Positions 1 to 6,188 of a stretch of 20,742 bases of DNA are shown here, piece by piece. Within the stretch, counting starts at the first letter, position 1; every line of letters starts with the position of its first letter. Position numbers and translations under genes: made by a program. Location: IMG/VR virus record IMGVR_UViG_3300028864_000112, positions 1 through 20,742 of that record; one strand, given 5' to 3'. Below the pieces are notes generated by a model. The model saw only the letters and a program-made list of their open reading frames with translations, was not told the DNA's origin and did not search any database. The DNA is from a virus.

Positions 1-18
1 TGCATTCCAAATAAAAAC

Positions 19-106
19 GGAGAGGTGCTCGAGTGGCTGAAGAGGTACGCTTGGAAAGCGTATGTACTCCAAAAGGGTACCGGGGGTTCGAATCCCTTCC
101 TCTCCG
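19..106 (+). tRNA. tRNA-Ser (GGA anticodon), integration target
   Basis: The cloverleaf can be drawn by eye. The acceptor strand GGAGAGG (19-25) pairs with CCTCTCC (99-105), and G106 is the discriminator. The anticodon loop CTTGGAAAG carries GGA, which reads UCC serine codons. A long variable arm, as expected for tRNA-Ser, precedes the T arm with GTTCGAAT. CCA is not encoded. The 88-nt gene is intact because the element brought back the last bases of the 3' end. The direct repeat used for integration starts at 95, inside the T stem. Confidence 0.97.
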
Positions 107-107
107 C
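95..107 (+). repeat. attL core, 13-bp direct repeat
   Basis: CCTTCCTCTCCGC forms the 3' part of the tRNA-Ser gene and recurs exactly at 20471-20483, next to the integrase gene. The flanking bases differ on both sides (C94 versus G20470, A108 versus T20484), so 13 bp is the full exact repeat. A tRNA 3' end duplicated beside a tyrosine recombinase gene is the classic product of site-specific integration. Confidence 0.9.
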
Positions 108-138
108 AAAACATGCTGTAAATCAGCATTTTAAATTC

Positions 139-186
139 AACGAGGACTAAATAAGGGATAACACCTCTATTTAGTCCTCGTTTTTT
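139..186 (+). terminator. Rho-independent terminator just inside attL
   Basis: A perfect 15-bp stem, AACGAGGACTAAATA (139-153) with TATTTAGTCCTCGTT (168-182), has a 14-nt loop and is followed by a T run to 186. It reads in the direction of the tRNA and would end the tRNA-Ser transcript now that its own terminator is displaced beyond attR at 20492-20542. Confidence 0.85.
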
Positions 187-195
187 ACACATAAA

Positions 196-223
196 AGCCA
201 CTCAGATTTTATTCTGAGTGGCT
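196..223 (-). terminator. Terminator downstream of the Rex-like pair
   Basis: A perfect 11-bp stem, AGCCACTCAGA (196-206) with TCTGAGTGGCT (213-223), is flanked by ATAAAA on the left and CTTTATT on the right. It can end the minus-strand transcript of the two genes at 331-1703 and also block reading from the tRNA side. The 107 bases between it and the membrane protein gene hold nothing recognisable. Confidence 0.7.
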
Positions 224-330
224 CTTTATTAGCCGCAACAATAAAATGATCCAAAATTATACCATGGGCACTTTCTAAAAAGACTATCTGTTATAAATTA
301 ACATGAATGTATTTGTATTTAATTCATTTG

Positions 331-774
331 TTATTTGTTTAATTCATCATAAATCTGCTCATTAAGTTTTTGTATCTGAAAAAAATTTATAATAAAATAC
401 ATTATACCAAAAATCATTAATAGACAGAATACAATCGTCCAATTAATCGCTAAATCAAAATCAAATAATGATATAGTTGTAATAGGTTGCTTACAGAGCA
501 ACTTGCTTAACAAATACACAGCTGTGGTGAGCGAAAAATAAATAATAAAGGAGTCTCTTACTGTATTTAAATTAGTTCTAATACTACTTATTACAGCCTT
601 ATTTTTTATTCCATTCATATTGAATGTTACAATAAGACCCAACCCAACTGAAAACATTATTCCTGACACATTGAATATCGTTGAAATAAAAAATTCACCA
701 GGTATTGTTTTAATAAGAGTAGATAACAGTATTGATACTAAAGTAACCAGTACTATCCTTATAAATGTTTTCAT
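331..774 (-). CDS. Four-helix inner-membrane protein, RexB-like
   Basis: This is a 147-residue protein with about four hydrophobic segments (roughly residues 4-21, 30-52, 74-93 and 110-133) and a short charged cytoplasmic tail. Its size, helix layout and ending (a helix closing in FFQIQKL followed by a short polar tail) resemble RexB of phage lambda, the ion channel that depolarises the membrane during abortive infection. The start overlaps the stop of the upstream soluble gene as ATGA, so the pair is translationally coupled. The order, soluble protein first and membrane protein second, matches rexA-rexB. Kiwa also pairs a four-helix membrane protein with a soluble partner but usually has the membrane gene first. 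The membrane topology is clear; the family assignment is a by-eye inference. Confidence 0.5.
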   Translation of the reverse strand: MKTFIRIVLVTLVSILLSTLIKTIPGEFFISTIFNVSGIMFSVGLGLIVTFNMNGIKNKAVISSIRTNLNTVRDSFIIYFSLTTAVYLLSKLLCKQPITTISLFDFDLAINWTIVFCLLMIFGIMYFIINFFQIQKLNEQIYDELNK

Positions 775-1703
775 TTAGATATCTCTTTAATGTATAATTC
801 CATTTCTTGGAAAAGCTGCTCTTCACTAATCATCTTTGATTCTGTAAGCTCAATAATTACATCTTTGGTCATTATTAAATCAGTGCCATTTATTCTTTTC
901 CCTTTTTTTGTTACAAATGTAACATCATCTGTTTCAGTAATTGGTTTTAAATAAGCCCCCATTACTCTTTCGTAATCTTCTTTCTTCATTTCCTTAGGCT
1001 TATTAAACTTTAAAAGAAGTTGTGCTGATACAACTTGCTGTTTTATTATTTCATCAAAATCTTTTACGTCATTTAGAAAATGTTTCAAAAAGTCATCTTT
1101 TATTGTGAGTAAAGAATTACGGTGCACTTTATCACTATCATCTGAATAAATTGCAGAATCTTTAACTTCGATATTTTTAATTTCAGAAAGTGGTATTTTT
1201 TCTACTGAATTTACTCTTGGGGTAAATTCGTATAAGATGTCAACTCGTTCATTTTGAATTAACCAATTTATATATGTTTGAAATCTTTTTATATGTGTAT
1301 TTGCCTGAAAATTAGTCACCAAAAATGAATCATTCATAAAGAAATAATAATTCTCTTTAAATCTCATTTTTTGACCAGATTCATCATCCTTTTCTAATTC
1401 TGATATTGTTATTTGTTCGTGTTCTAAGAAGTCATCAGGTATTTTTGAAGTTTCATCAGCATAAAAAATTCTTAATATAGTTCCACAAATGTAACTCTTT
1501 GTCAATTTATAAGATGATAATAAATCTTCCTCTTTATTTTCATCTTCGGCATTTAATATCATCATTCTGTCGTTAGCTTTACTTTTAAAATCGACTAACC
1601 GTTTCTGAAGGTGATTTAGCAACTCGTTTTTAGGTTTATCCAACTCTTTATTTGGAATAGTAAATGCTCTTAATTTTACTGTTTTTGTGTTCTTTTTGCT
1701 CAT
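771..1703 (-). CDS. Soluble partner of the membrane protein, RexA/KwaB-like
   Basis: This is a 310-residue, charged, soluble protein without a signal peptide. A central stretch (roughly residues 85-150) has the pattern GTILRI, then SELEK, then YYFFMNDSFLVTNF and a helix ending INWLIQ. By eye this resembles the central part of lambda RexA, the cytoplasmic sensor of the Rex exclusion system. The same kind of pattern occurs in DUF4868 proteins such as KwaB of Kiwa. The gene lies in the cargo zone next to the tRNA, is the first gene of a two-gene operon and overlaps its membrane partner by 4 nt. I infer phage exclusion; no catalytic motif is visible. It could instead be an uncharacterised two-gene defence pair. 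Confidence 0.45.
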   Translation of the reverse strand: MSKKNTKTVKLRAFTIPNKELDKPKNELLNHLQKRLVDFKSKANDRMMILNAEDENKEEDLLSSYKLTKSYICGTILRIFYADETSKIPDDFLEHEQITISELEKDDESGQKMRFKENYYFFMNDSFLVTNFQANTHIKRFQTYINWLIQNERVDILYEFTPRVNSVEKIPLSEIKNIEVKDSAIYSDDSDKVHRNSLLTIKDDFLKHFLNDVKDFDEIIKQQVVSAQLLLKFNKPKEMKKEDYERVMGAYLKPITETDDVTFVTKKGKRINGTDLIMTKDVIIELTESKMISEEQLFQEMELYIKEISK

Positions 1704-1798
1704 ATTATAGTATTAATCATTTATGTATTGCCAAAAATACAATATTAAAACGAAATATTCACAATTATTTTAAGTATATTTTTTAATATTTTATTCTG

Positions 1799-1806
1799 CA
1801 AAGATA
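1799..1806 (-). promoter_or_regulatory. Candidate -7 box for the Rex-like operon
   Basis: Read on the minus strand, TATCTTTG fits the Bacteroidota -7 consensus TAnnTTTG and lies about 95 nt before the start codon of the soluble gene. A CTG about 21 nt upstream is a poor -33 box. A second -7 match, TATTTTTG at 1732-1739, is closer to the gene and is an alternative. Confidence 0.35.
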
Positions 1807-1872
1807 AATCGTAAATCTCTAAATTATCAGTACATGTCGGTTAAAACAAAAAAGTTCTACATTATGAGTCAT

Positions 1873-1944
1873 CAGTTCAACTCATTAATATGATGATAAG
1901 AAAAATCACACATCACATTATTGGGACCAATTTGAGTTGAACTG
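1873..1944. repeat. 12-bp inverted repeat beside the umuC remnant
   Basis: CAGTTCAACTCA (1873-1884) and TGAGTTGAACTG (1933-1944) are exact reverse complements 48 nt apart. They lie just upstream of the truncated end of the umuC remnant, so they could mark an old recombination or insertion boundary. No transposase is present between or beside them. Confidence 0.4.
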
Positions 1945-1974
1945 CACCCGGAATACAAGCCTGGAAGTTAAGGC

Positions 1975-2530
1975 TTGGAATCAATCCTATGAAAACTATT
2001 ACTAAAGTGGGCAACAAAGCTTACGAAGAAATACAAAACCTACAAATATGCTTATATAGTGATATAAATGAAAAACGAGAGAGCTTTAAAACTTACGAAA
2101 ATAGAAAACGATTGGGGAATTGGAAGACATCACTCAAAGAAACGTCAATACAGCTTGTGATTTCACTCAACAAAGCAAAGCATGGGTAAGACATCAAATG
2201 GGCGTTGTAGACGAAAGGACATGGCTTGAATTGTGTGGTAAGCCTTGCATTTAAACCGAATCACCAAAGTCAAAGAAAACAATATGTACTTCACGAAGCT
2301 TTGGATAGAAACTAACTACCATTGACCCGATATCGGAGGCAGTAGCAAACTTTGCTGCTAGTTATGCCGAAAAATTAAGGGCAAAGAAGTCTACTACAGC
2401 TATGGTTAATGTATTTATTCACACCAACCCTTTTGCAATGAATCATACATAGTATTACAATCAAATTACTTTGAAATTATCCGTTTCCAGTAATGACAGT
2501 AAACAAAATAATTCTGCTCGATTTTCACAG
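1975..2530 (+). pseudogene. umuC: Decayed C-terminal part of UmuC (Y-family DNA polymerase)
   Basis: Translating the plus strand in shifting frames gives, in order, the UmuC signatures GINPMKTITKVGNKA, DWGIGRH (2110-2130), TACDFTQQSKAWVR, RTWLELCGKPCI followed by a stop at 2252, ICTSRSFG followed by a stop, EAVANFAASYAEKLR and VFIHTNPF. At least three frame changes and several stops break it, and the N-terminal catalytic palm region is missing. UmuC is the catalytic subunit of the error-prone polymerase V. A later in-frame QTNMFDTR near 2535 may be the remnant of its C-terminal clamp-binding end. It is the only sizeable plus-strand remnant in this part of the element and is not functional. 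Confidence 0.85.
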
Positions 2531-2570
2531 ACTAATATGTTTGACACCCGCTATAAAAAAAATACAAAAA

Positions 2571-2592
2571 AGCCCCACAACAATGTGAGGCT
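2571..2592 (-). terminator. Terminator of the toxin-antitoxin-chaperone operon
   Basis: On the minus strand a stem AGCCTCACA / TGTGGGGCT with one G-U pair and a TTGT loop is followed by TTTTTTG and a further T-rich run. It lies 27 nt past the stop codon of the SecB-like gene. Confidence 0.8.
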
Positions 2593-2618
2593 TTCAATTA
2601 AATGCATAAATTGTTATT

Positions 2619-3044
2619 TTACATCCGAACATCATCGGTCACTAACTCTGTAACATTTATAGTCGGGACCACAAAACCATTGTAATTAGTACCTTCTGTT
2701 TTAGAATGTAGTATCCCTCTGACTGTACCTACAGTTAACACACAGAAATGGGTTATAACACTTTTGGGAACAACAATTTCGGCTCCTTGTACGAAAGTAT
2801 CCCAATCAGTAGTTTCAATGCTAAAAAAACAAGATGCTTCAATCATCAAAAATGGAACTTCTTGCTGTTCAAATTGAATAGAAGTCTTTACACTAATAAC
2901 TTTATCCACATTGTTAGCACCAAATTGTAAACCTATTTTTAGATTCACATCACTACCCATTTTAAAAGCGCTTTCTATTATTGCAAATTGATCTGTATTT
3001 ATTTTTACCAAAGCAAACTTAACACTCTTATTCTCAGTTCCCAT
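2619..3044 (-). CDS. SecB-like chaperone of a TAC toxin-antitoxin system
   Basis: This is a 141-residue protein with the SecB layout: beta strands over residues 47-75 (VDKVISVKTSIQFEQQ, then FLMIEASCFFSIE), a helix-like VPKSVITHFCVLTVGTVRG (92-110), and the ending VVPTINVTEL (125-134), which matches the PPINF region of SecB. In TAC systems such a chaperone binds the C-terminal addiction tail of the antitoxin and allows it to fold and neutralise the toxin. The start is set by the TAATG overlap: the antitoxin stop and this ATG share one base, so a longer upstream reading through the antitoxin is unlikely. It is the third gene of the operon and is followed by a terminator. Confidence 0.8.
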   Translation of the reverse strand: MGTENKSVKFALVKINTDQFAIIESAFKMGSDVNLKIGLQFGANNVDKVISVKTSIQFEQQEVPFLMIEASCFFSIETTDWDTFVQGAEIVVPKSVITHFCVLTVGTVRGILHSKTEGTNYNGFVVPTINVTELVTDDVRM

Positions 3045-3418
3045 TATGCTGCGTGTTCTAATGTTTTTGAAGTACTTGTATAGGAATCTTTTGTTGGTAA
3101 GATTACCAAGTTTCTTGCTGTCCAACTGAACACCTTAACTTCGGTGCTTGGTTTGCTTACTACCTGAATAATCTCTTCACCTAATTTTGCTTGAATTTTT
3201 AATATTGTATCAATATTAAAATTATGAGTACCTTTTAGCCATTTGCTGATTTCAGCTTCACTTTTTCCAAGAAGATTTGCAAGATCCTTTTGTTTCATAC
3301 CTTTCATTTCCAGAATATCGAAAATTCTGTCTGCAATGTCAATTGAAAAATCAACACTTTGTTTTATTTCCGGAGTAATAAGCTTTCTGCTAGCCTCCAT
3401 GATAGAGTTTCTTTTCAT
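3044..3418 (-). CDS. HigA-like antitoxin with chaperone-addiction tail
   Basis: This is a 124-residue protein with a helix-turn-helix of the XRE/HigA type (residues 35-80, core KQKDLANLLGKSEAEISKWL). It binds DNA and should neutralise the toxin encoded upstream. After the HTH comes a tail of about 37 residues with a hydrophobic, Trp-containing patch (VFSWTARNLVILP, 96-108). That is what a chaperone addiction (ChAD) segment looks like in HigA of TAC systems. The chosen ATG lies 10 nt after the toxin stop; the upstream in-frame extension overlaps the toxin gene and is unlikely. The gene is coupled to the SecB-like gene by TAATG. Likely autoregulated through its HTH. Confidence 0.82.
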   Translation of the reverse strand: MKRNSIMEASRKLITPEIKQSVDFSIDIADRIFDILEMKGMKQKDLANLLGKSEAEISKWLKGTHNFNIDTILKIQAKLGEEIIQVVSKPSTEVKVFSWTARNLVILPTKDSYTSTSKTLEHAA

Positions 3419-3428
3419 AATATTGTTG

Positions 3429-3920
3429 TTATTCCTCGTCTTGTATAGATAACGATAAATCACCATTTATGTTTTTGTCTATTATAAAATTTTTAAAGGT
3501 TTTTTCTTTTAATCTTAGCTCAAAATCAATCTTTTTGAGCGTTTCTACACATTTATCCAGATAGGCATCCTCGTTATATGTGGGAGTTGTTTTTAATCCT
3601 CCATTACCTAGAATCAGTATTTTGGGAGATACGCATATACAATATAGTCTTAAATTAGCAGTATCATAATGACTAGGAAGTTCTGCAGTTCTATCTTTCC
3701 ATTGTCCAGCATATCTAAAATGTCTTTCATCAATTCCATCTTTTATTATGCGTTCTAACCGATACATAATTGTTCCTATATCATTGGGATGAGATTCACT
3801 AAAAGACAGCAGAAAATTTTCAAACTCAGTATGAGTTTCATTCTCAAATTGAAATGAATAGAAGTTTACCTTTTCATATTCTTCCAAAAGTATAATGGAT
3901 AATTTTTTTATAGACTTCAC
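3429..3920 (-). CDS. HigB/RelE-like toxin of the TAC system
   Basis: This is the first gene of the toxin-antitoxin-chaperone operon. The protein has a region RTAELPSHYDTANLRLYCIC..ILILGNGGLKT, followed by an acidic stretch and a helix. This resembles the core beta strands of HigB/RelE-type mRNA interferases (a basic, aromatic strand, then a GGxKT-like turn). The open frame extends upstream to 3971, but that part carries the promoter, so translation must begin lower. The GTG at 3920 is the first in-frame candidate after the -7 box, giving 163 residues; a TTG about 33 nt further is the alternative. No Shine-Dalgarno helps decide. The fold assignment rests on context and pattern, not on an identified catalytic residue. 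Confidence 0.65.
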   Translation of the reverse strand: MKSIKKLSIILLEEYEKVNFYSFQFENETHTEFENFLLSFSESHPNDIGTIMYRLERIIKDGIDERHFRYAGQWKDRTAELPSHYDTANLRLYCICVSPKILILGNGGLKTTPTYNEDAYLDKCVETLKKIDFELRLKEKTFKNFIIDKNINGDLSLSIQDEE

Positions 3921-3937
3921 TTTTGAGTTAAGTTTTG

Positions 3938-3968
3938 CAAATGTACTACTTATTTTTATTAATACAAA
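3938..3968 (-). promoter_or_regulatory. Promoter of the TAC operon
   Basis: On the minus strand TTTG (3968-3965), 19 nt, then TACATTTG (3945-3938) is a full match to the Bacteroidota promoter pattern TTTG-N19-TAnnTTTG. It lies immediately upstream of the toxin gene and sets the lower start codon. A second TACATTTG at 4037-4044 lacks a good -33 box. Confidence 0.75.
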
Positions 3969-4138
3969 CAAATCGTCAATTATTTAATCAAAAAAAGCAA
4001 TATGAAAATTTCATACGAATTATCAATTTTGAAGTTGCAAATGTAAGATTAATTATTTACAAAATAATAAGAAATCATACTCCAATTTTAAACATTGAAT
4101 TGAGTTCCTTCAGCACAACTAACCATAATACATCTTAC

Positions 4139-5446
4139 TTAAATATCAAAACCTCTATTTCCAAATCGATTAGGCCTATAATTAATCCCTAGATTTTTAT
4201 CAATCTCTTTATCTTTCTTATTGAACCAATCATGTATCTCCAGGTTATCTATAAAAAGTCGAAGTCGACTTGGATCCGATTTATCATTTTCGATTTTAGC
4301 GATCGAGTGTTCTGTTTCAAATCTACAGAAGTGTTGAGAAGAATAGATTTTACCTTTAAACTCAACCGGTTTAAAAGCGAGTATCTTTTTTGTCAATTCC
4401 TCTGAGAACTCAGCTAATCTACACAGTTTCTCAATAATGAATAAATCTCTAATACTTGGGACCATGTCATATATCTTTCTAAGTTCTTCGCGGAGCTTGT
4501 CAGCTGTGTTTTTATATTCAGTCTTTAGTGTATTGATACGGTTATTTAGTTGCCTGGCTTCATTCTTTAGATTTGTATTTTCGGCTTTCAATGTATCAAT
4601 CTCACGCTGTTGTTTTTTTAGTTTAGAACTATCAAATACTGAACCTATACCCTCCATGGCCGAAGTAGCGACATTAACCGCAACACTCTTCATCTTGTCA
4701 GTTTTGATCTCCCGTTTAATTTTCATTAGTTCACCAGTCACTTGATCTTGTTGGTGAAGCAAACTACCAATATTGTTTTGCAGGCCGTCTGTTTGCGACA
4801 GCAATTCACGGTAATACTGCGATGTTGATATATGCTTAGCTTCTGAGCCGTCAATTCCTCGTTCTAGCCCATACTTATGCATGGATTCAGAATAGCTGTT
4901 TTGGTATTCTTTGAGCTTAAGTCGAGTCATTATATCATCTGCGCAAAGACGAACGGTACCAATACTTTTCTTGTTGTATTTTTTCTTTGGGGTAGATTGT
5001 TCTTGCTTGGCCTTTCTTCTTTCTCCGGTAGTAATGGGTACTATAGTGGCATGTAAATGCGGTGTTGATTCATCTAAGTGAAGTACCGCGGATACAACAT
5101 TATCCTTACCATAGGTTCTATTTAGCCACTCAATATTGTCATTGCACCAATCTTCAAGCCGGCCGGCCGATTCTATTTCCTTCATTTTATCAGGACTACC
5201 GGTAAGTAAAATTCTAATCGCTCGAACCTGAGTCTTTGATATCTTTCTGGAAATACCTGCATTATCTATTCTGTGTTGAATTGCTTGTGAGCGACTCGCG
5301 ACCCCTTCAGGGAACATTATAAGTTCTTTGTTTAGATGAGTGCGTAGAGGGTCGGCATTCGCAGGTGATATAGTTCTTTCAATATGCATTGACATTCCAG
5401 TATCAGCCCCGGAGGCTTTTTCTAAGTGGAGAACAGCGTAGGCCAT
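4139..5446 (-). CDS. MobV-family relaxase (Mob/Pre)
   Basis: This is a 435-residue protein that should nick oriT and pilot the DNA during conjugal mobilisation by a helper transfer system. The N-terminus (MAYAVLHLEKASG, then MHIERT) is typical of MobV proteins. The metal-binding and catalytic motif HLDESTPHLHA lies at 123-133, with H123, E126, H130 and H132 visible. Residues 215-250 and 275-327 are predicted coiled coil by heptad-like Leu/Ile spacing, and a basic patch (KKKYNKKS) follows the catalytic domain. No type IV secretion genes are present, so transfer would depend on another conjugative element. The frame is intact and full length for the family. It follows the candidate oriT and DUF3853 gene, as in Bacteroides mobilisable units. 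Confidence 0.93.
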   Translation of the reverse strand: MAYAVLHLEKASGADTGMSMHIERTISPANADPLRTHLNKELIMFPEGVASRSQAIQHRIDNAGISRKISKTQVRAIRILLTGSPDKMKEIESAGRLEDWCNDNIEWLNRTYGKDNVVSAVLHLDESTPHLHATIVPITTGERRKAKQEQSTPKKKYNKKSIGTVRLCADDIMTRLKLKEYQNSYSESMHKYGLERGIDGSEAKHISTSQYYRELLSQTDGLQNNIGSLLHQQDQVTGELMKIKREIKTDKMKSVAVNVATSAMEGIGSVFDSSKLKKQQREIDTLKAENTNLKNEARQLNNRINTLKTEYKNTADKLREELRKIYDMVPSIRDLFIIEKLCRLAEFSEELTKKILAFKPVEFKGKIYSSQHFCRFETEHSIAKIENDKSDPSRLRLFIDNLEIHDWFNKKDKEIDKNLGINYRPNRFGNRGFDI

Positions 5447-5502
5447 ATTGTTTTTTTAGCTTGGTTTTTGTATTTATAAAATCGTAGATTTGTCTTGGGT
5501 TT

Positions 5503-5600
5503 CCAAAGGGGTATTCCCCTTGGCTTAGTGGGCATTTTTAGTGTGGTGCAACGTAGCGTAAAGAAAATGCCCTAATAAGCTATGGCATTATTTATAATGC
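5503..5600. other. Candidate oriT: three hairpins upstream of the relaxase
   Basis: The 256-bp gap before the relaxase gene holds three inverted repeats. They are CCAAAGGGG / CCCCTTGG (5503-5511, 5516-5523, one bulged A), GGGCATTTT / AAAATGCCC (5530-5538, 5564-5572), and GCATTAT / ATAATGC (5585-5591, 5594-5600). The loop of the middle one contains TAGTGTGGTGCA (5539-5550), which recalls the TAGTGTG nic region of MobV plasmids such as pMV158, although it lies on the strand opposite to the relaxase gene. Position and structure fit oriT; the nick site is a guess. Confidence 0.55.
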
Positions 5601-5702
5601 TCTTACTTATGCTCATTGTTATATTTTTTTGGTTGTAAATTTGTTGTGTTCCCCTAATTTAGATTATTGTTCATTATTATTTCAATCGCTATATTGAATT
5701 TT

Positions 5703-5984
5703 TTATCCAAGTAATTCAATTGCTAGCTGAGCATCTATGACGATTATTTTACCTACTTCTGTTATAGCATTGTCTATTTTACCACTTTTTATAATGTCAA
5801 AAGCCGTAATCATACTACAACCTACGAGTTTAGAGATTCCAAAAACTCCAAAAACATATCTTTTGGAGGTTTCATATTTGGTAGAACTGTGGGAATCTTC
5901 ATTATTTATGTTACGTTGAAGAAACAAAAACTCCTCCCCTGTCATTTGCCAAAGTGGCATTTGCTTTAATTCATCAATATTCAT
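5703..5984 (-). CDS. DUF3853-type DNA-binding protein, copy 1 (mobilisation side)
   Basis: This is a 93-residue protein. Residues 44-92 (FGVFGISKLVGCSMITAF, then SGKIDNAITEVGKIIVI) form an excisionase-like winged helix: a helix-turn-helix that picks a site, followed by a short wing. Proteins of this family are frequent in Bacteroides mobilisable elements next to mob and replication genes. It is clearly paralogous to the protein at 16371-16673. It lies upstream of the candidate oriT and relaxase on the same strand, so a role in relaxosome formation or in controlling mob expression is plausible but inferred. Confidence 0.72.
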   Translation of the reverse strand: MNIDELKQMPLWQMTGEEFLFLQRNINNEDSHSSTKYETSKRYVFGVFGISKLVGCSMITAFDIIKSGKIDNAITEVGKIIVIDAQLAIELLG

Positions 5985-6047
5985 TTATTCCAGTATTACG
6001 ATTAATCAATAGCCTTGTACCATGGCTTTATTAATGTTCGAACGCTG

Positions 6048-6055
6048 CAAAAATA
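6048..6055 (-). promoter_or_regulatory. Candidate -7 box of the DUF3853/mob region
   Basis: Minus-strand TATTTTTG fits TAnnTTTG about 64 nt before the DUF3853 start. The palindrome GTTCGAAC (6036-6043) follows directly and could be an operator. No convincing -33 box is visible. Confidence 0.35.
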
Positions 6056-6096
6056 GGTTGGAATGAACCTGGTTAGTAGATGGAAATTTTCAAAAC

Positions 6097-6137
6097 AAAA
6101 AAGTTCTATTTCTATGATAATCACAGAAATAGAACTT
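6097..6137 (-). terminator. Terminator of the 304-aa gene
   Basis: A perfect 13-bp stem, AAGTTCTATTTCT (6101-6113) with AGAAATAGAACTT (6125-6137), is followed on the minus strand by TTTTTTG and TTTT. It lies 52 nt past the stop codon at 6189 and separates that gene from the mobilisation module. Confidence 0.85.
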
Positions 6138-6188
6138 GCTAAAGATTTAAAAACATGGTTTTAAATTGGTAAGAGATGGTAAATAGAA

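Noticed and set aside
1873-1944. Insertion sequence ends at the 12-bp inverted repeat.
   Set aside because: Only 48 bp lie between the arms, there is no transposase and no flanking target duplication is evident.
3935-4192. An 85-codon plus-strand frame between the toxin and relaxase genes.
   Set aside because: It overlaps the toxin promoter and the end of the relaxase gene, has low-complexity Ile/Asn-rich sequence and no family resemblance.
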